Source of the DNA: Conus ventricosus
Taxonomy: Eukaryota > Mollusca > Gastropoda > Neogastropoda > Conidae
Assembly: GCA_018398815.1 (NCBI GenBank)
Contig: CM031616.1
Span: forward strand, 24,809,971-24,873,970
Direction: 5' to 3'
DNA length: 64,000 bases
Below the pieces are notes generated by a model. It made no database searches. It was not told the DNA's origin and saw only the letters and a list, made by a program, of their open reading frames with translations. Every line of letters begins with the position of its first letter. The first letter of the stretch is position 1. The translations under genes were made by a program, and so were the position numbers. This document shows, one piece after another, positions 42,401-55,507 of this stretch.

Positions 42401-45280
42401 AGCCTGTAAAATAGTGGTGTTGGGAGTATGACCTGATTGTGGCCGTGTATTGGGGTGTGGAGGTGAGGAACACAGGAGGAATTCAAGGGAACTGAGGATT
42501 GGACAGCCTCACCCTACCATCCCTCCACACCCTGCTTCCCCCTTCCCAACCCATCCTCACTCACTCTCCTGAGAGAATAGCTCTCGCGTTTATGTTACGA
42601 TATGTTTATTCCAATACTGTTTGAGAAGTTCAATTGTGAAAGCTGCAGTAGCCATAACCACAGTGCTGGTCATCAAATGATAAGGTTCTTTTTGACTGCC
42701 TCTTTTTGGTGCTTGGAGACATTCCTGCCATTTTCCCCCTCATTTCTCTGTATCTTTATATGAGGTAAGTGGTGATGATTTATCTTTTGGGAAAAGGTAG
42801 GTGGTATTTTAGCTGCAAGCCATGCTGCTCTGACTTAAGAAAAAAATGTCGTGTTTTCAGTTGGCATCAGTAGATGGATAAGGATCAGACGGGTCATCTG
42901 TTAACCTTTGCCATATGTCGCCAAACATTTTGCACGCCATACATCATGGGTCTCAAGGAACCCATGCTTTTTCTGAAGGACTAGAGCCTTGCTGTACATC
43001 AGGGGTCTCCAGGGACCTATATTTTTTTCTGAAGAAATAAAGCCTTCCCCTGTTTACTCTTTTAACTTTTGAAACACATGCGAGACCATACTTTATTTAC
43101 AAAGTCATGGAATTTTTTTAGAAGGCTTAAAAACTGACTTGGCTATCAAGTGAAAATCCTTAGTGTGGGTCATTTCATATCTAAACCTACGGCGAAGGTT
43201 TGAAAATGATTGAGCTATTTGACTTGAATTGTGTCCACTGGGTCATTCATAACTTCCTCTAGGAAAAGTTGTGAAAGATACAGTAAATGAATTTAAACGG
43301 TTATCAAAATATGAGTGAAAACATGTGAAACAAAACTTGTCTGTCTCTAGTTTGGCCAGTTAATCTTAAAACGCAAAATGAAGAGAAAGAACAGACAGTC
43401 ATCTCTATATTAATACTGTTGAACAAAACGGGTTGAATGTCACGGTTGAAGATGGATGAGAGCCAAGTGCAGGCAACAAAGGTAGAGAAGGAGGGGGAGA
43501 TTAGTTATGAAGCAAAAAGAAAATAACTTAAAAATAATCCTGGACCCTAGAGGAATAGATGGAAGGGGACATTAAAAAAAGAAAGAAAGAAAAGAAACGA
43601 AAGTAAAAGCTCTTCGAGAGTTGCAAAAGGAATAGATTAGACAAACCAAAAACCCTGGTGGTCTCAGCAGTAGGGGGGTTGACTGTAGAATGATGAGAAA
43701 GTGAAGGTGACCTTGTGCTGTCTGACAGAGACGGAAGACGGTGAGCAGAATGTTTTACGGTAGGGGTAGGCATGAAAAGTTGGCCAGGCTGAGCTTATTA
43801 ACTGCCATAGCTTTGGAAAACTTTAACATGGTTAGTATAATTAGCCGAACCTGGAGTTTGAGAAAAACTTCCCATTTTCATGTTGATGACATTGTTTGAA
43901 GTATTGACATTGCGAAAATCTGTGCATTTGCTTTGTATGTGCTATAAAGATAGTCTTGGAATATCAAATCATTAATTTCAGACAAGGTCAAGGTCATGTC
44001 TTCTTGACATTTGATATAAAGTTTCTAACTTTGGGTGCCATCAGCATTAATATGTTTGCATAGTGATTGGTTTACCCTTATACCTCAATTATTCTGAGAT
44101 CTTTTTTTTTTTTTTTCACTTTAAATCTGTTAAACCATGTTAGTTTGAGTGTGCTTTTCAAAAATATTTGGATGTTTAAGTGGATTTATGTGAATGCAAA
44201 CACATTGAACAATTGTACCCTTGATGTCCTTCAAGAGACCTATGTGTGTTGACAAATTGTGTCCATTTTTTCTCCACTTCTGTGCTCATGCATCATCTCA
44301 GTCTCCCTACCTTGCCCATCTGCCCCTGCCCTCTGCCCTTTAAACAAAAATTACATTCATTGTATGCATTCTACGGAACTTGTTGATGTTCATATATGTC
44401 CTTATTTTTACGCAAGCGTTCTTTAATATGTTCAGTGGAAAAGGATGTGATGTGTGGGGAAAATGTGGGATGGGGAAAGACAATAAAGGATGAAAAAAAA
44501 AGAAAAAAACCTTTTTGTGTTGATCACTTTGATGTGAGAAGCAGAGTACAGAGAAGCCAGTTTGTCCACATTTTTCTCCAGTCTTAGAATTACTTTGATG
44601 ACAAGAGTGTTGGGTAACTGTTAGTATGTATGTGAGTCTGTCACATGATAAAGCAAACGAACACATGCATAACATAAGTGCAAATTAGATTATAATGTGC
44701 ATTGTGTCTCTTACCTTTCAAGTACCTCATAAAGACTGTACAACCATTTATGAATACTGTCTCCTTTGGAACAAGTTACAAACAATCCACACCCCCGAGC
44801 AAGCACATGTTTAGCATGCATAAGTTATTTTACAACTTTGCATTATGGCAATTTTGTTTCACATGCACATTTGAAGCTTCACACACAGGTAATTCTAATT
44901 TACATGGCGTACTGGACAATTTCTTGTCAAACACGGCAGGTTTATATTCAGTTCATTGGCTTTATTAAGCAATTTTTCATGTTAGATGATAATAGGCCAG
45001 TTAATTTTAGCTTTGAGTGCTCTTTTTGTAATCATTTACAATGAAACCATCGAGTTCGACTGTTCACCAGTGATCTTTTCATTGCCAGGTTATGAATTGT
45101 TACTCCCCTGTGATGTAATAGAAGTAGATAAACACTTAGAATGGTGTAAACACTTGCAATTGTGTGTGAGGACCAGCTTTAAGAAAAAACGAGATATTTT
45201 AAAACCAAATCCAAAGACCTGTCAGTCCAAAATGCACATACACGCACACACAAACACACATGCACACACACAGAGGTGCC
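42401..45280. other. Intergenic stretch without recognised features
   Basis: Read on both strands, it shows no gene, motif or terminal repeats that I can support. Short poly(T) and C-rich patches only. Confidence 0.5.
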
Positions 45281-45289
45281 CTCGTTCAT

Positions 45290-45600
45290 TTCTCGGTTGC
45301 TGCCGCCCATACAAATGCCAAGTAGTTGACTTCTTACCAACTGCTTGTCATATCGCAATCTTACTGGCCAGTTGAAGTTGACTCCTTGCAACTGTGAGGA
45401 ACCATCTTGGGATAGGGTTTGCATATTTAGAACCCATGATTTCAGCCTTTCCTTTCGAACATGCAGCATGCTCAACTCGTTTAGGAGCCGGTGGGGGATC
45501 AATGAATCTCACAAATAAAGGTTTCTGGTGGGAGTCAAACTTACAACCTCACACCGCCCACAGCGCATGATGCCAGCCATTGGACCACAGCAGCTGGAGT
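45290..45600 (-). mobile_element. tRNA-derived SINE, partial, minus strand
   Basis: The minus strand reads TGGTCCAATGGCTGGCATC (A-box region) and GTAAGTTTGACTCCCACC (B-box region), followed by CACCGGCTCCTAAACGAG and TTGAGCATGCTGC. This matches CGACCGGCTCCTACCCAGAG and TTGAGTTTGCTGC of the 61522 SINE. It decays further downstream. Confidence 0.65.
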
Positions 45601-45690
45601 CAAGTAAGATGTGCATTGTGAACCATCAGAACTTGAGTGTTTCGTTTCTTTTGATGGCATTGGATGTACTCCCATCAGGTCCAGTTGATT

Positions 45691-45697
<7 letters not shown>

Positions 45698-45729
<32 letters not shown>
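45698..45729. repeat. (TC)n microsatellite
   Basis: A CT dinucleotide tract of about 32 bp. Confidence 0.9.
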
Positions 45730-45731
<2 letters not shown>

Positions 45732-46112
45732 GAGTCGGGTTTTCAGAGTCCCCAACTGTAAAAATTTTCAAGAAAGGAAGAAAGAAAGAAAAAAAAGGAC
45801 TGTTATTTGTCTGGAACATTATAGTTGCTACTACCCTCTTTGGGTTTTGTCTTTCAACGAATATATACTTAAAAGCTTAGGATACGCACAGGTGAAGCTG
45901 GTATAGGTACATTGTCGTGTTAAAAGCACCGAATTCGGGGAAGATCCCACAAACACAGACTACGACAGTGATTTAACAAACTGCCAGCGGGAATCCCCAA
46001 ACAGCATTTCATTCTTTGGGCACTTATTTCAGTCTCTTTCATCCAAACTTCAACTTTTGCAAAATCAGAATTTATTCAGGAACGCACCTGCACGTGTTCC
46101 AAATTCCACAAA

Positions 46113-47605
46113 TGTAGTAGTAGTAGTAGTAGTAGGGACTGGCTTCATTAGCCTAGACCTTGCGGTCTATCATGTGTCCCCTCTAAATTTCTTCACTTTT
46201 TGGGTCATATGGCATGCTACAATTAATATCTTCATTGCAATCCATCATAGTCATGAAACAATTCTCTAAATTTTGAATCATTATCTAGAAAATTCTTGAA
46301 AGTATTAATATCAGGTGCAAATTTAATGGTAGTAGGTATTTCATTCCAGTGGTTAGCAACTCTATAAGAAAATGAAAATTTACGTTGATTAGTGTTACAG
46401 TGCTTTATAAAAATCTTTCCTTCAGAGTTTCTAGTACTCGAAGTTTGTGCAGCAGAAAAGAATGTCTCAATGTCAATATCATCATAGCCATTAAAGATCT
46501 TATAAACTTGAATTAGGTCACCTCTGATCCTTCTTCCCCTCAGCGAGTGCAGATTCAAATATTTCAATCTTTCATTATATGATAAGTTTTTGCAATGCTT
46601 CAGCAATTTGGTAGCTCGTCTTTGAACCTTTTCTAACATTATTGATTGACGCTTTAAAAAAGGGCTCCAAAACACATTAGCATACTCCAAATGTGGCCTG
46701 ACAAAAGCTTTGTATAATTTCAAAAAAGTATCTTTATCTAAATAAGTAAAACTCCTTTTTATGATACCTAACATCTGGTTAGCTTTATTTACCACTCTCT
46801 GTAAGTGAGGGTCAAATGACAACCTGCTATCGAAGGTAACACCCAAGTCTTTTTCTTCAGTAAGAGCCTCTACTTGGTGATAAACATCATTCTCCATCAT
46901 TTTATATTCATTATTTTGATTATTATTCCTGACGTGCAATACACCACACTTGGTCATGTTGAAATACAGATTCCACGACTCAGACCACTCTTGCAGTTTG
47001 TAGATATCGTTTTGAATACAAGTACTCTTTGATGTACAATTGTAAATCTTGGTATCATCTGCGAATATTTTACATGGAGTGACAAGGTTATCTGGCAGAA
47101 CATTTATAAAAATAGTGAAAAGAACCGGTCCCAGTATAGTTCCTTGAGGGATACCACTAAGTACATTACATTTCTTTGATTTGGCTGCCCTACTCTGACT
47201 TGTTGAGTTCTATTACTCAGAAAGTTTTTGATCCATTTTAATAAGGTGCCACCAATACCGTATGCTGCTAGCTTTATAAGGAGTCGCTTATGCGGAACCG
47301 TATCAAAAGCTTTTCTAAAATCCATGTATATGATATCAATTCCTTGTCTGCCATCTAGCATTGTTGTTATATCCTCCATAACCTCTAACAGCTGTGTGAC
47401 ACATGATCGTTTTTTTCGAAAACCATGCTGACATTTAGAATATAAATTATTATCTGTAAAATAGGAGACCATTGAGTCTCTGACAATACTTTCTAAAACC
47501 TTGCATAAGATACAAGTAAGACTTACAGGTCTGTAGTTGCTCGGTTCACATTTTGTACCTTTCTTAAAAATCGCTGTCACCTCTGCCGTTTTCATCCGCA
47601 AATAA
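46113..47605 (-). mobile_element. jockey/CR1-type LINE, 5'-truncated, (CTA)n tail
   Basis: The minus-strand frame 47601-47195 begins TAEVTAIFKKGTK and reads NYRPVSLTCILCKVLES, GFRKKRSCVTQLLEVMED and IYMDFRKAFDTVPHKRLL. A single frameshift near 47190 passes to a second frame with SGIPQGTILGPVLFT, IFADDTKIY, EEKDLGVTFDSRLSFDPHL and VRPHLEYANVFWSP, ending near 46232. A 3' UTR of about 100 bp ends in seven CTA repeats (46114-46135). The endonuclease is missing. It is the best reference in the window for the fragments at 1-443, 4771-5072, 7102-7330 and 8780-8954. Confidence 0.88.
46232..47601 (-). pseudogene. LINE reverse transcriptase with one frameshift
   Basis: About 455 codons in two frames cover RT motifs from the fingers (KTAEVTAIFKKGTK) through the catalytic Asp residues (MDFRKAFD and FADD) to the C-terminal RRATKLLKHC and LHSLRGRRIRGDLIQVYKI. 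The ending is a normal LINE end (WNEIPTTIKFAPDINTFKN). Only one frame break is apparent, so the copy is fairly young. Confidence 0.85.
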
Positions 47606-48130
47606 AGCCAGACCTTACATGTGCAATTTTAGGGAAAAACGATTAAGTTAAAGAGATCTATACTTGACGACTCTTCGCATTTTTCTTCGATTTGTACTTT
47701 TTTTTTTGTTAAAAGAGATTTGTCCGCGAATATCTTGACATCACTTGCTGAGAAGATTTAGGTTATTTTCAAATTATTTCCCGACATCAAAGATATGACG
47801 GGATCGAGGAGGGAAAAAGGAAGTGGGTCTGTGAACAAAATATGTTTATGAAAAAAAGACCTCACTTGCCAGGGCCGGTGACGTTTCGTGAACCTATTTT
47901 ACTGATTAGGCAAGTATAAAAGTGTGGTGCGCATGGGTGCACACGCGCATGCAGGCACACACATGCACGCACACACACACACACACACACGCGCGCGCGC
48001 ACACGCACACACACACACACACACACCATTTTTCTGTAGAGTTCACAAATAGATCAAATGCCCGGACAAGACCCCCACTCGGGTGGTTTACAGCACAATA
48101 GCTGGTATTACTAGCTTTGAAGTTTGAAGC

Positions 48131-48272
48131 TGTATCTATCTATCTGTCCGTCTGTCTGTCTATCTATCTATCTATCTGTCTATCTACCTCTCTCTCTCTC
48201 TCTATCTATCTACCTGTCTATATCTATCTATTTCTATCTATCTATCTGTCTTTCTTTCTTTCTTTCTTTCTC
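48131..48272. repeat. (TCTA)n/(TCTG)n tetranucleotide repeat
   Basis: Imperfect CTAT and CTGT units with an internal CTCTCT tract and a TTTC tail. Apparent proteins here (SIYLSIYLS type) are artefacts. Confidence 0.9.
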
Positions 48273-49660
48273 TTCTCATTTTTTTTTTACAACCACGGGG
48301 TTCAGGTAGTAGTATTTGTTTGCAGGGTAAATGTTCAGCAGTGTTGATTGGTATCAAATTTGCTTGAAAATTACACATTACCAAAAAAACGTTTGTTGAG
48401 AGGATAGCTGTGTTGAGATCTGTAATTATATCCAAGATTTGTTAATACTGAATCCTATCCTACCAGATGGTTCTATAAAGTCGCTAAAGTATTTTTGGCC
48501 AAACAATTTAGAGACAAGATTGCATCAGTAGAAAGAACAGCAACAAAATAAATAGATACAAAAAAAAACAACAACAAAAATCAGAAAAAAGAGTTCATGA
48601 ACGGGCTTCTTGATTCTGCGATGTAAACTGTGACATGCATGCATTAAAACTCTGCTGGATGAGAAGGCTTTAAACCATGGACCACGATTGGAGATAATAA
48701 TCTGTACTGTGTTCAGCAACTGAAGCTATAGATGAATACGGACCATGTAATCACTTATCTTGTCATTCAAACGCTCTTCTGGAAAGAAACGTTTCAAGGA
48801 TATGAGATATTCCACAGCAAAGGTAAACCTGCAAAGCCAGCAGATGTAGACTTCTTGCAATTTTTTTTTTAAAATAATTTTTTTAACACCGATTTACGCT
48901 TGCCTGATTTTGTTTCGTGGAAAAAAAAGATCTGAGTGGATTCTTAACATGGCAACTATATATTAAGGTGAAATTTATCAATAAATGTTACTTATATAAG
49001 GTGAACAGTTTTTAAATTAATGGCATTCACGTGTTGTTTACAGTCATCTCAAAATGTTGCCAAAAGATGAGAACGTGCACAAATATCTGAAGTGATTCTG
49101 CGATACAATCTTTTTCTTAATGACCCCTGCACCCCACCTCCACCCCGCCCCCAAAAGTCTGAATTTACTGTTCTTTCCTAATCCCCATGGATACTGAATA
49201 GTTTACCTTATGAATCTCTGATCGAGACGAATTCTTTAGGTAAAACTTTTTTCTTTTTTTTTTCTCGTGATAGTGGCAGAGGAGAAATATAATGCGTCCC
49301 CTCTCAGTTTGTGCACTTTCTATTGGTAATCCGACTAGCAATCAAATAACTGAAGTTCAGTTGAAGTCATTTTCGTTTTATTAATGTGTACATAGGGGTC
49401 ATATGCGTACGGTACATATAATGTAATTTTCCATATCCAGGGATGTAAACTTAACTATACATAGCGTCAAACGATGCGTAGTGGTTTTCTTTATTATATG
49501 TAAAGTCGCTTTGTTCGGAACGCACATGGTTTCTCGTTTCTTTTTTTTTCTTTTTTTCTTTTAATCTGTTCATTTATTTATTGCTTAATTTGTTGACCCG
49601 TCGGTTTTTTTCTTTTTCTTTTCTTCTGTTATTCATTTTTTTGTTGTACTTTTCATGTTC

Positions 49661-49662
<2 letters not shown>

Positions 49663-49718
<56 letters not shown>
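49663..49718. repeat. (GT)n microsatellite
   Basis: About 56 bp of GT dinucleotides. Confidence 0.95.
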
Positions 49719-49720
<2 letters not shown>

Positions 49721-50612
49721 AGATCTTAGTCACGTTTAATGTCCATGTTGTTTTGTGCTTCTTGATTATGTGATTTGGGGGAAAAGATTCTGCATTGACG
49801 TCAGCAGCGGCAGATCATCCAAGGAAGAATGAGATGGGCGTGGGGAGATCTAGTTTCTTTTCTTTTTTCTTTTCTTTTTTTTTTTTTTTTTTTGGGGGGG
49901 GGGGTCATTTTTTTCTTTTCTTTTCCTTTCTTTCTGTTTTTTTTAAAAAGTATCATTTCTAGCAATTACAGATATTCTAAGTTTGGATACATATTGGATC
50001 AAGAGCCCTCCACCCCCTCCCTACGATCCTTACTTCTTTTTTTTGAAAAGAGCTCTTTTATTTCATTTCAAACAGTTACAAAGACCACATAAAACGAAAG
50101 CAACAAAAATATCCCCTCCATGCCCCCCCCCCCCCCAAAAAAAAAAAAAAAACAACAACAAACAAACCCCCCACACACACACAAACAAACAAAAAAAGCC
50201 CCCACCAAAAAACAAAAAAAAATCTGCTTGTCATTTGAATTAGAACTCTAATACCAACTATTCAAATAATTATACTGTAACGACTATCTTGCTACTGTAG
50301 GGTCTTTTCCCCCTAATCTAGAATATTTATCATTTAAATGGGCACACACAACGAATATTGTACACAAACATAATGCAGGGTTATAAAACGTATTACTTAA
50401 ATCATCGAAGTATGGCATTCGAAGAAGTTAAATTGTACAGACACACTCTAATTTACGATTATTTTCTCGAGGCTCCAAGGTCACGGATGACTTTAAATAA
50501 TAAACAAACAAAAAATATATCTATATACAGCGCTTATTTTGAACATACATCCATACATTCACCATACATACATACACATGTATATATAGTACATAATATG
50601 ACCATTAGTCCT

Positions 50613-52075
50613 CTAGTAGTTTAATATATGGTGACCATTTTTCTTGGTAGGAGCATGACTCATCTCCATCAAGGACATATATTTCTCTATTTTATATCTG
50701 TACTTCAGCTCCTTCAAAAACATGTTTACATTGGGTTTTGTTTTGTTAATTCTACATTTATAGATGAAATATTTTCCCATTAAAATGATCATGTCTAGCA
50801 TATCATCGGTTTTTGTTTTCTCATCCGTACCAAATAATATAATCTCCACATTAAGGGATAATCTTTCACAGTGTGGACAATTAACTTTTAGAGCTCTTTC
50901 AAGGTCTTTCCAGAAAGCGTGTGTAAACTCACATTCCCACAGGTAATGATTAGTTGAGTCTTTTTCTCTATTACATAAATTACATTTGTCGCTATCAACA
51001 ATCTGCATACTTTTCAGCACACTATTTGTTACCACAGTTCTGTGGCATATTCTAATTTGGAACCATTTTAGTTTTGTTTCTTTGATTTTCTTAATCCTTT
51101 TCAGTACCTCTATCCAGTCAATAGGTATATCAAGACGTTGTTCCCACTTGACAAATGCGCTTATGTTAAGAACTTCATTGGCTTCTACCATAATATCGTA
51201 ATAAGTACGTGTTCCCTTAGTAACACTACAAATTTTTTGAAGTGCTAAAGTTTTATCATTACTAATGTTACTATTTAATGTCAGTCTTCTTTTCTTCTTT
51301 TCTTTGATCGAACGCACGCAGCTTACATAATTTAGAAAATTGACCTGAAATCCCTTTTTTTCTGACAATTCGTTGTGGCTTACAAAATCACCATCCTCAT
51401 TGAGTAAATGTATAACTAAAAATATATTTTTCTGCATCCATTTCTTGTAAAAGAATGGTTTTCTCCCACTTTAAATTTCTCATTACAAAAAATAGGTTCA
51501 GTGTCTAAATCTGTACTTTCGTATAACTCTACCTGTTTGCAGAACCTTTGATATGCTTGAAAAAATCCTTTCCAAAATTTGTTAACAATACTGTTTTCAG
51601 TAAATCTATTAGGACCATATGCATCAGGTTTACTTACTTCGGGACATAATGAATGTAATATTATTTTCCACTTACAATTGTACATGTACGCTTTCCTTAT
51701 CCAGGCGATTTTCAAGGAGCTGATGTACATTTTCAGGTCGGGTATACCTATCCCTCCCTTCTGTATATTATGTACTGAGTATTTTCTTTTAATTTTATCA
51801 TTTTTGTTGTTCCAAACAAATTTGAAACACATATTCTGTAATAAAGCAATCTGGGAATCAGGAGGATTCGGTAGAAGGATCCAAAAGTGCACCAATTTTG
51901 ATAGCACTAATGATTCGAGCACACCTACTCTACCTAATGGTGTTATTATTCTTTTCGTCCATATTTTAAACAAGTTTTGGACTTCTGAGAATTTATCTTT
52001 CATATTAATTTCCGTAATATCCGATAGCCTATTAGTAAACCACAGTCCTAGAATTTTGAATTTTGAGGGTTCCAT
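50613..52075 (-). pseudogene. LINE ORF2 C-terminal region
   Basis: Reads KFKILGLWFTNRLSD, WTKRIITPLGRVGVLESL, LPNPPDSQIALLQ and KGGIGIPDLKMYISSLKIAW, the usual post-RT helices. It ends with LKWFQIRICHRTVVTNSVL and CNLCNREKDSTNHYLWECEF, the C-x2-C...H-x4-C knuckle. Two frames join near 51430. Confidence 0.85.
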
Positions 52076-52081
52076 TCTATT

Positions 52082-53247
52082 TTATAGTGGGGTAAATATG
52101 TTTTCGTAGTTTTTATCTATACCTAGCCAAACATTAAACGTTTCTTCATAGTTCAATTTCAGTCCTGCTATTTGCTCAAATTCATAAAGGTTTGTAAATA
52201 ACTTTTCATATGATTTCTTATCTCCTTCTAACGCAAAGATGGTGTCGTCTGCAAACTGATTTATCTTAAATTCTGTGTTTTCTATCTTTATGCCTTTGGT
52301 ATCGTTGTCTTGCCTTATTTTGTTCGCCAGTACTTCAACACACAAAACAAATAGATATGGAGATATAGGGTCCCCTTGGCGGCAACTCTTCCAATTGAAA
52401 AATATGATGACACTTTCCCGTTCACTTTTACGTAAGACTTTATCTTATCGTAAAAAGATGATATCCATCGTTGTATTCCGTTTCTGAATCCAAATGCAGC
52501 CAGAATTTTATTCATATATGACCAGTTAACTGAATCGAAAGCTTTCTCAAAATCGACAGAAATTAATAACCCTCGTAAGCGATTCACTTCTAAATAAGAA
52601 ATTAAATCGTATATTGTTCGTAAACTATCACCTATATATCTACCTGGAACGAATGCCGTCTGGTCCTCGTTTATGAGTTTTGGTAAAACCATTTTTATTC
52701 TGTTTGCAATACAGGCTGAAGCAATTTTGTTGGTTACATTTAGAAGTGAGATAGGTCTCCAGTTCTTCAAGTATTCTCTCGGTTTCTCTCCTTTAGGAAG
52801 ACCAATAATTATTCCTTCTTTTTGTGTTATAGACATTCCTCCGTTACTGTACCCCTCATTTAGAGAACGGACAACAAAATCTCCTAATTGTCTCCAGAAG
52901 AATTTAAAGAAATTTACTGTCATATCATCTGTTCCAGGACTCTTGTCATTTTCCATATTTTTTAGGACTTTAATGGCTTCTTCTAAAGTGATTAATCCAT
53001 CCAATTGTTCGGATTCTAGCTGACTGAGTTTTGGCAGGTTATCTACATAATTTCCAATCTCAATATCACTTACTTCCTTTTCTGTGTATAAGTTTTCATA
53101 ATAGTTCTTTATCTCTTTTAACATATCATCCGTTTCTGTCAGAGTTGTTCCTTGGTCCGTGACAAGTTTAAGCATTCTTTTGCTTACAAAATTCCTTTCT
53201 CCAGTGAACAGAAATATTTGCTTATTTTCTCCCCGTAGGATGCCCAT
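52082..53247 (-). pseudogene. LINE reverse transcriptase core
   Basis: Reads NDKSPGTDDMTVNFFKFF, GIIIGLPKGEKPREYLKNWR then [28 protein letters not shown] (first catalytic Asp) and, after a frameshift near 52380, NQFADDTIFALEGDKKS (Asp pair). The GDPLSPYLF box is damaged by the frame break. Confidence 0.85.
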
Positions 53248-53295
53248 TTAGCTCTGGATCGAATCATTATTCCGTCAATTTTCATTTTCCTTAGC

Positions 53296-54388
53296 TCACT
53301 CAGCTCTTCCTTTTTCTTTTTTCAAGGTCTCAAAGTCTGTTTCCAGTAATCCATTTTTGTTTTCCAAATCTTGTATTGCTTTTTCAATTTGTTTTTCTTT
53401 TTCATTTCTATTTCTATTTTTGCGAATACTGAATGTTATTGTTTCTGCTCTAGTTTCCATGATTAGAGTTTCTAGAAATAATTGGTTTGAAATTGAGAAC
53501 TGGATTTGATCATTTGGGATTTTACTGACAGAGCGTTTATTGTAAGGTAGTAATGCATACTGTCCCTTGATTCTTTCAATCGTTTCATTGACCGGATTTC
53601 CGCATTGTTTGTCTCTTAAAAGAGAATTAAATTTCCAGAATCCTTTATGCCTCTCTTCTTTTTTAAAAGCAATATTTATGTATATCAAAGAGTGATCTGT
53701 TCTGTATCCAAACAAAATGTCGGCATCTTCTATGTAAGTGATAAGCGTGTCGGACAGTAAAAAGAAATCTAGCCTGCTTTGTTGAAACGGTTTTGGTCTT
53801 CTCCAAGTATATCGCCTCGTGTCTTGGTTCAACTCTCTCCATATATCAACTAGCTCTAATAAACTAGACATAATTTTCATAACTTCTTCCTGTGCGCGAG
53901 CGTTATTGATATGTTTACAATTTTAAAAAAATGATAATCCTTACTAGGATCAAGAACCAGATTCCAGTCCGCTGCCATTATTATGTTGGGGACATTTAAA
54001 TCTTCTATTTTTAATTTTATATTTTCAAAGAAAGATGGTTCATCATTATTTGGTCCATAGATATTCGCTAATACTAAATCTTTTCCCATTGTATTAATAG
54101 TTACTATTATGTAATTACCATGAGCATCTTTAATAGTTTTCTTTATTTTGAATTCAGTTATTATTAAAGAGTATTGCAACACCTCTTGATCGAGAGTTGT
54201 TGGAAGCAAATACACATTCATAACCCCATTCACTTCTTATCTGGCGTTCTAATTTACTTGTGAAATGGGTGTCTTGTAGAAAATAAATAGAATATTGTTT
54301 TTGTCTTAAAAATTGAAACACATCTTTTGGAGTATACCCCGAGACCTTGGCAATTCAAAGATGATATCGCTATTGAGTCCATTCCTCT
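53296..54388 (-). pseudogene. LINE apurinic-type endonuclease and linker
   Basis: Reads NCQGLG (active-site Asn block), DLVLANIYGPNND, NIIMAADWNLVLDPSKDY (catalytic Asp and Asn in ADWN) and SRLDFFLLSD...GYRTDHSLIYI (terminal SDH-type box, here TDH). The ORF is split by several frameshifts around 54345-54230 and 53880. Confidence 0.8.
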
Positions 54389-54390
54389 TT

Positions 54391-54822
54391 AAATATCCTT
54401 ACTTTTCTATGTTTTATCTCCCCAGCCATAATAGTGTGCCATTTGTTTTCAGCTGTGCTACATACAACTTTTGACACAATGACAATTAAGAAAAAAACAA
54501 AACAAAACACAAAAAAAACATATGCACATACACAAACATACACAAATACCTACTGAAGAAAATCTACCAGACTACAAACACGTACAATTTTAAGTAAAAA
54601 ATGAGTCAAAATTTGCTTGACCAACGCAGGCGAGCGGCAGGCGCAGAGAAGAAGAAGAAGAAGAAGAAGAAGAAAAAGAAGAAAGAAGATGAAGAAGAAG
54701 AACAAGAAGAACAAGAAAAAGGACTCAATATACCTGTAAAGGCAATGGAACATGTAGATAAAGCATAATCAAACTAAGCCAAGCCTGAATTTCGAAGAAA
54801 AAAATGAAACATATGGTTTCCC

Positions 54823-54825
<3 letters not shown>
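54391..54825. other. A-rich and GAA-repeat stretch
   Basis: No gene. It contains AAAC-rich sequence (54491-54530) and a long imperfect (GAA)n tract at 54649-54718. Confidence 0.6.
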
Positions 54826-54891
<66 letters not shown>

Positions 54892-54918
54892 GCACGCACG
54901 CACGCACGCATGCATGCA
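54826..54918. repeat. (CA)n with (CGCA)n and (TGCA)n tail
   Basis: About 60 bp of CA followed by CGCACGCACGCA and TGCATGCATGCA units. Confidence 0.95.
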
Positions 54919-55306
54919 CTCACCCTCACTAACAAGAAAGGAAAGGAAAGGGGCGAGCGGGTGCGGATGGGGTGTGGAATCACGCTCACGCGCGTGGTAG
55001 CACCACGTTACCGCAAAAAAAGCCAACATTATAGCGTAAGTGGGTATATCATTTCCGCAAAACCGATGCTACAAAACCGCAATCTGCAGGAATACGTTAC
55101 CGCAAATCTGTTCAACAGGTACTTTTGACAGTACCACAGTACTTTGTCTCTGAATTTGGCATTAAAAGGGTACCTTAAAAAACCCTTGCATTCAAAATCA
55201 CGTTCAGCATCTACTACTTTGTCTCTGAATTTAATTAAACATTAACAGTAAAATTTGGCATTAAAAATCAATCACAGTTCAGCATCACATCAGCTGGAGA
55301 GCGTCA

Positions 55307-55507
55307 TCACATTCGGACGGGCTGGTACCTTAGTGCCAGTCTCCACACATAGTTTGACTGAGTAATGGCTCCATGCTGATAGGCTGCCTGTATTTCAAGC
55401 AGGTTGTTCTGCTTCTCCACGTCTCGGCGGGCGAGTGCAAGTACGCCTGAATTTGCTGCTCTGATTTTCATGTACGTTTTGCTCTGTTGGAGTTTCAGCT
55501 TGTCCAT
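55307..55507 (-). CDS. Small unidentified frame inside the TIR element
   Basis: This is a 66-residue frame, basic at the start (KLKLQQSKTYMKIRAANS) and helical-looking (ARRDVEKQNNLLEIQAAYQHG), ending RYQPVRM. Codon-like texture suggests it was once coding, perhaps part of a transposase or an associated protein. It is cut by the LINE insertion directly upstream. I do not recognise the family. Confidence 0.3.
   Translation of the reverse strand: MDKLKLQQSKTYMKIRAANSGVLALARRDVEKQNNLLEIQAAYQHGAITQSNYVWRLALRYQPVRM

Larger units (their letters stand above)
47606..50490. other. Intergenic stretch with simple repeats only
   Basis: No gene was recognised. It contains (CA)n/(CG)n near 47957-48026, CTAT/CTGT tetranucleotides at 48131-48272, (GT)n at 49663-49718 and T/G/C/A homopolymer patches at 49863-49907 and 50122-50150. 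Confidence 0.6.
50500..54390 (-). mobile_element. Tx1/L1-like LINE, nearly complete ORF2, decayed
   Basis: On the minus strand ORF2 starts about 54388 (MDSIAISSLNCQGLG, the endonuclease start) and runs to about 50613. The pieces are the endonuclease (54388-53700), linker, RT (53247-52082), thumb and linker (52075-51416) and C-terminal zinc knuckle (51437-50613). It is the same clade as 24571-30676 but a different subfamily. At least six frame breaks are present. Exact element ends and target duplications were not found. Confidence 0.85.

Noticed and set aside
43528..43773. Minus-strand 81-residue frame
   Set aside because: No domain, low-complexity phenylalanine-rich end and no splice context; kept as non-coding.
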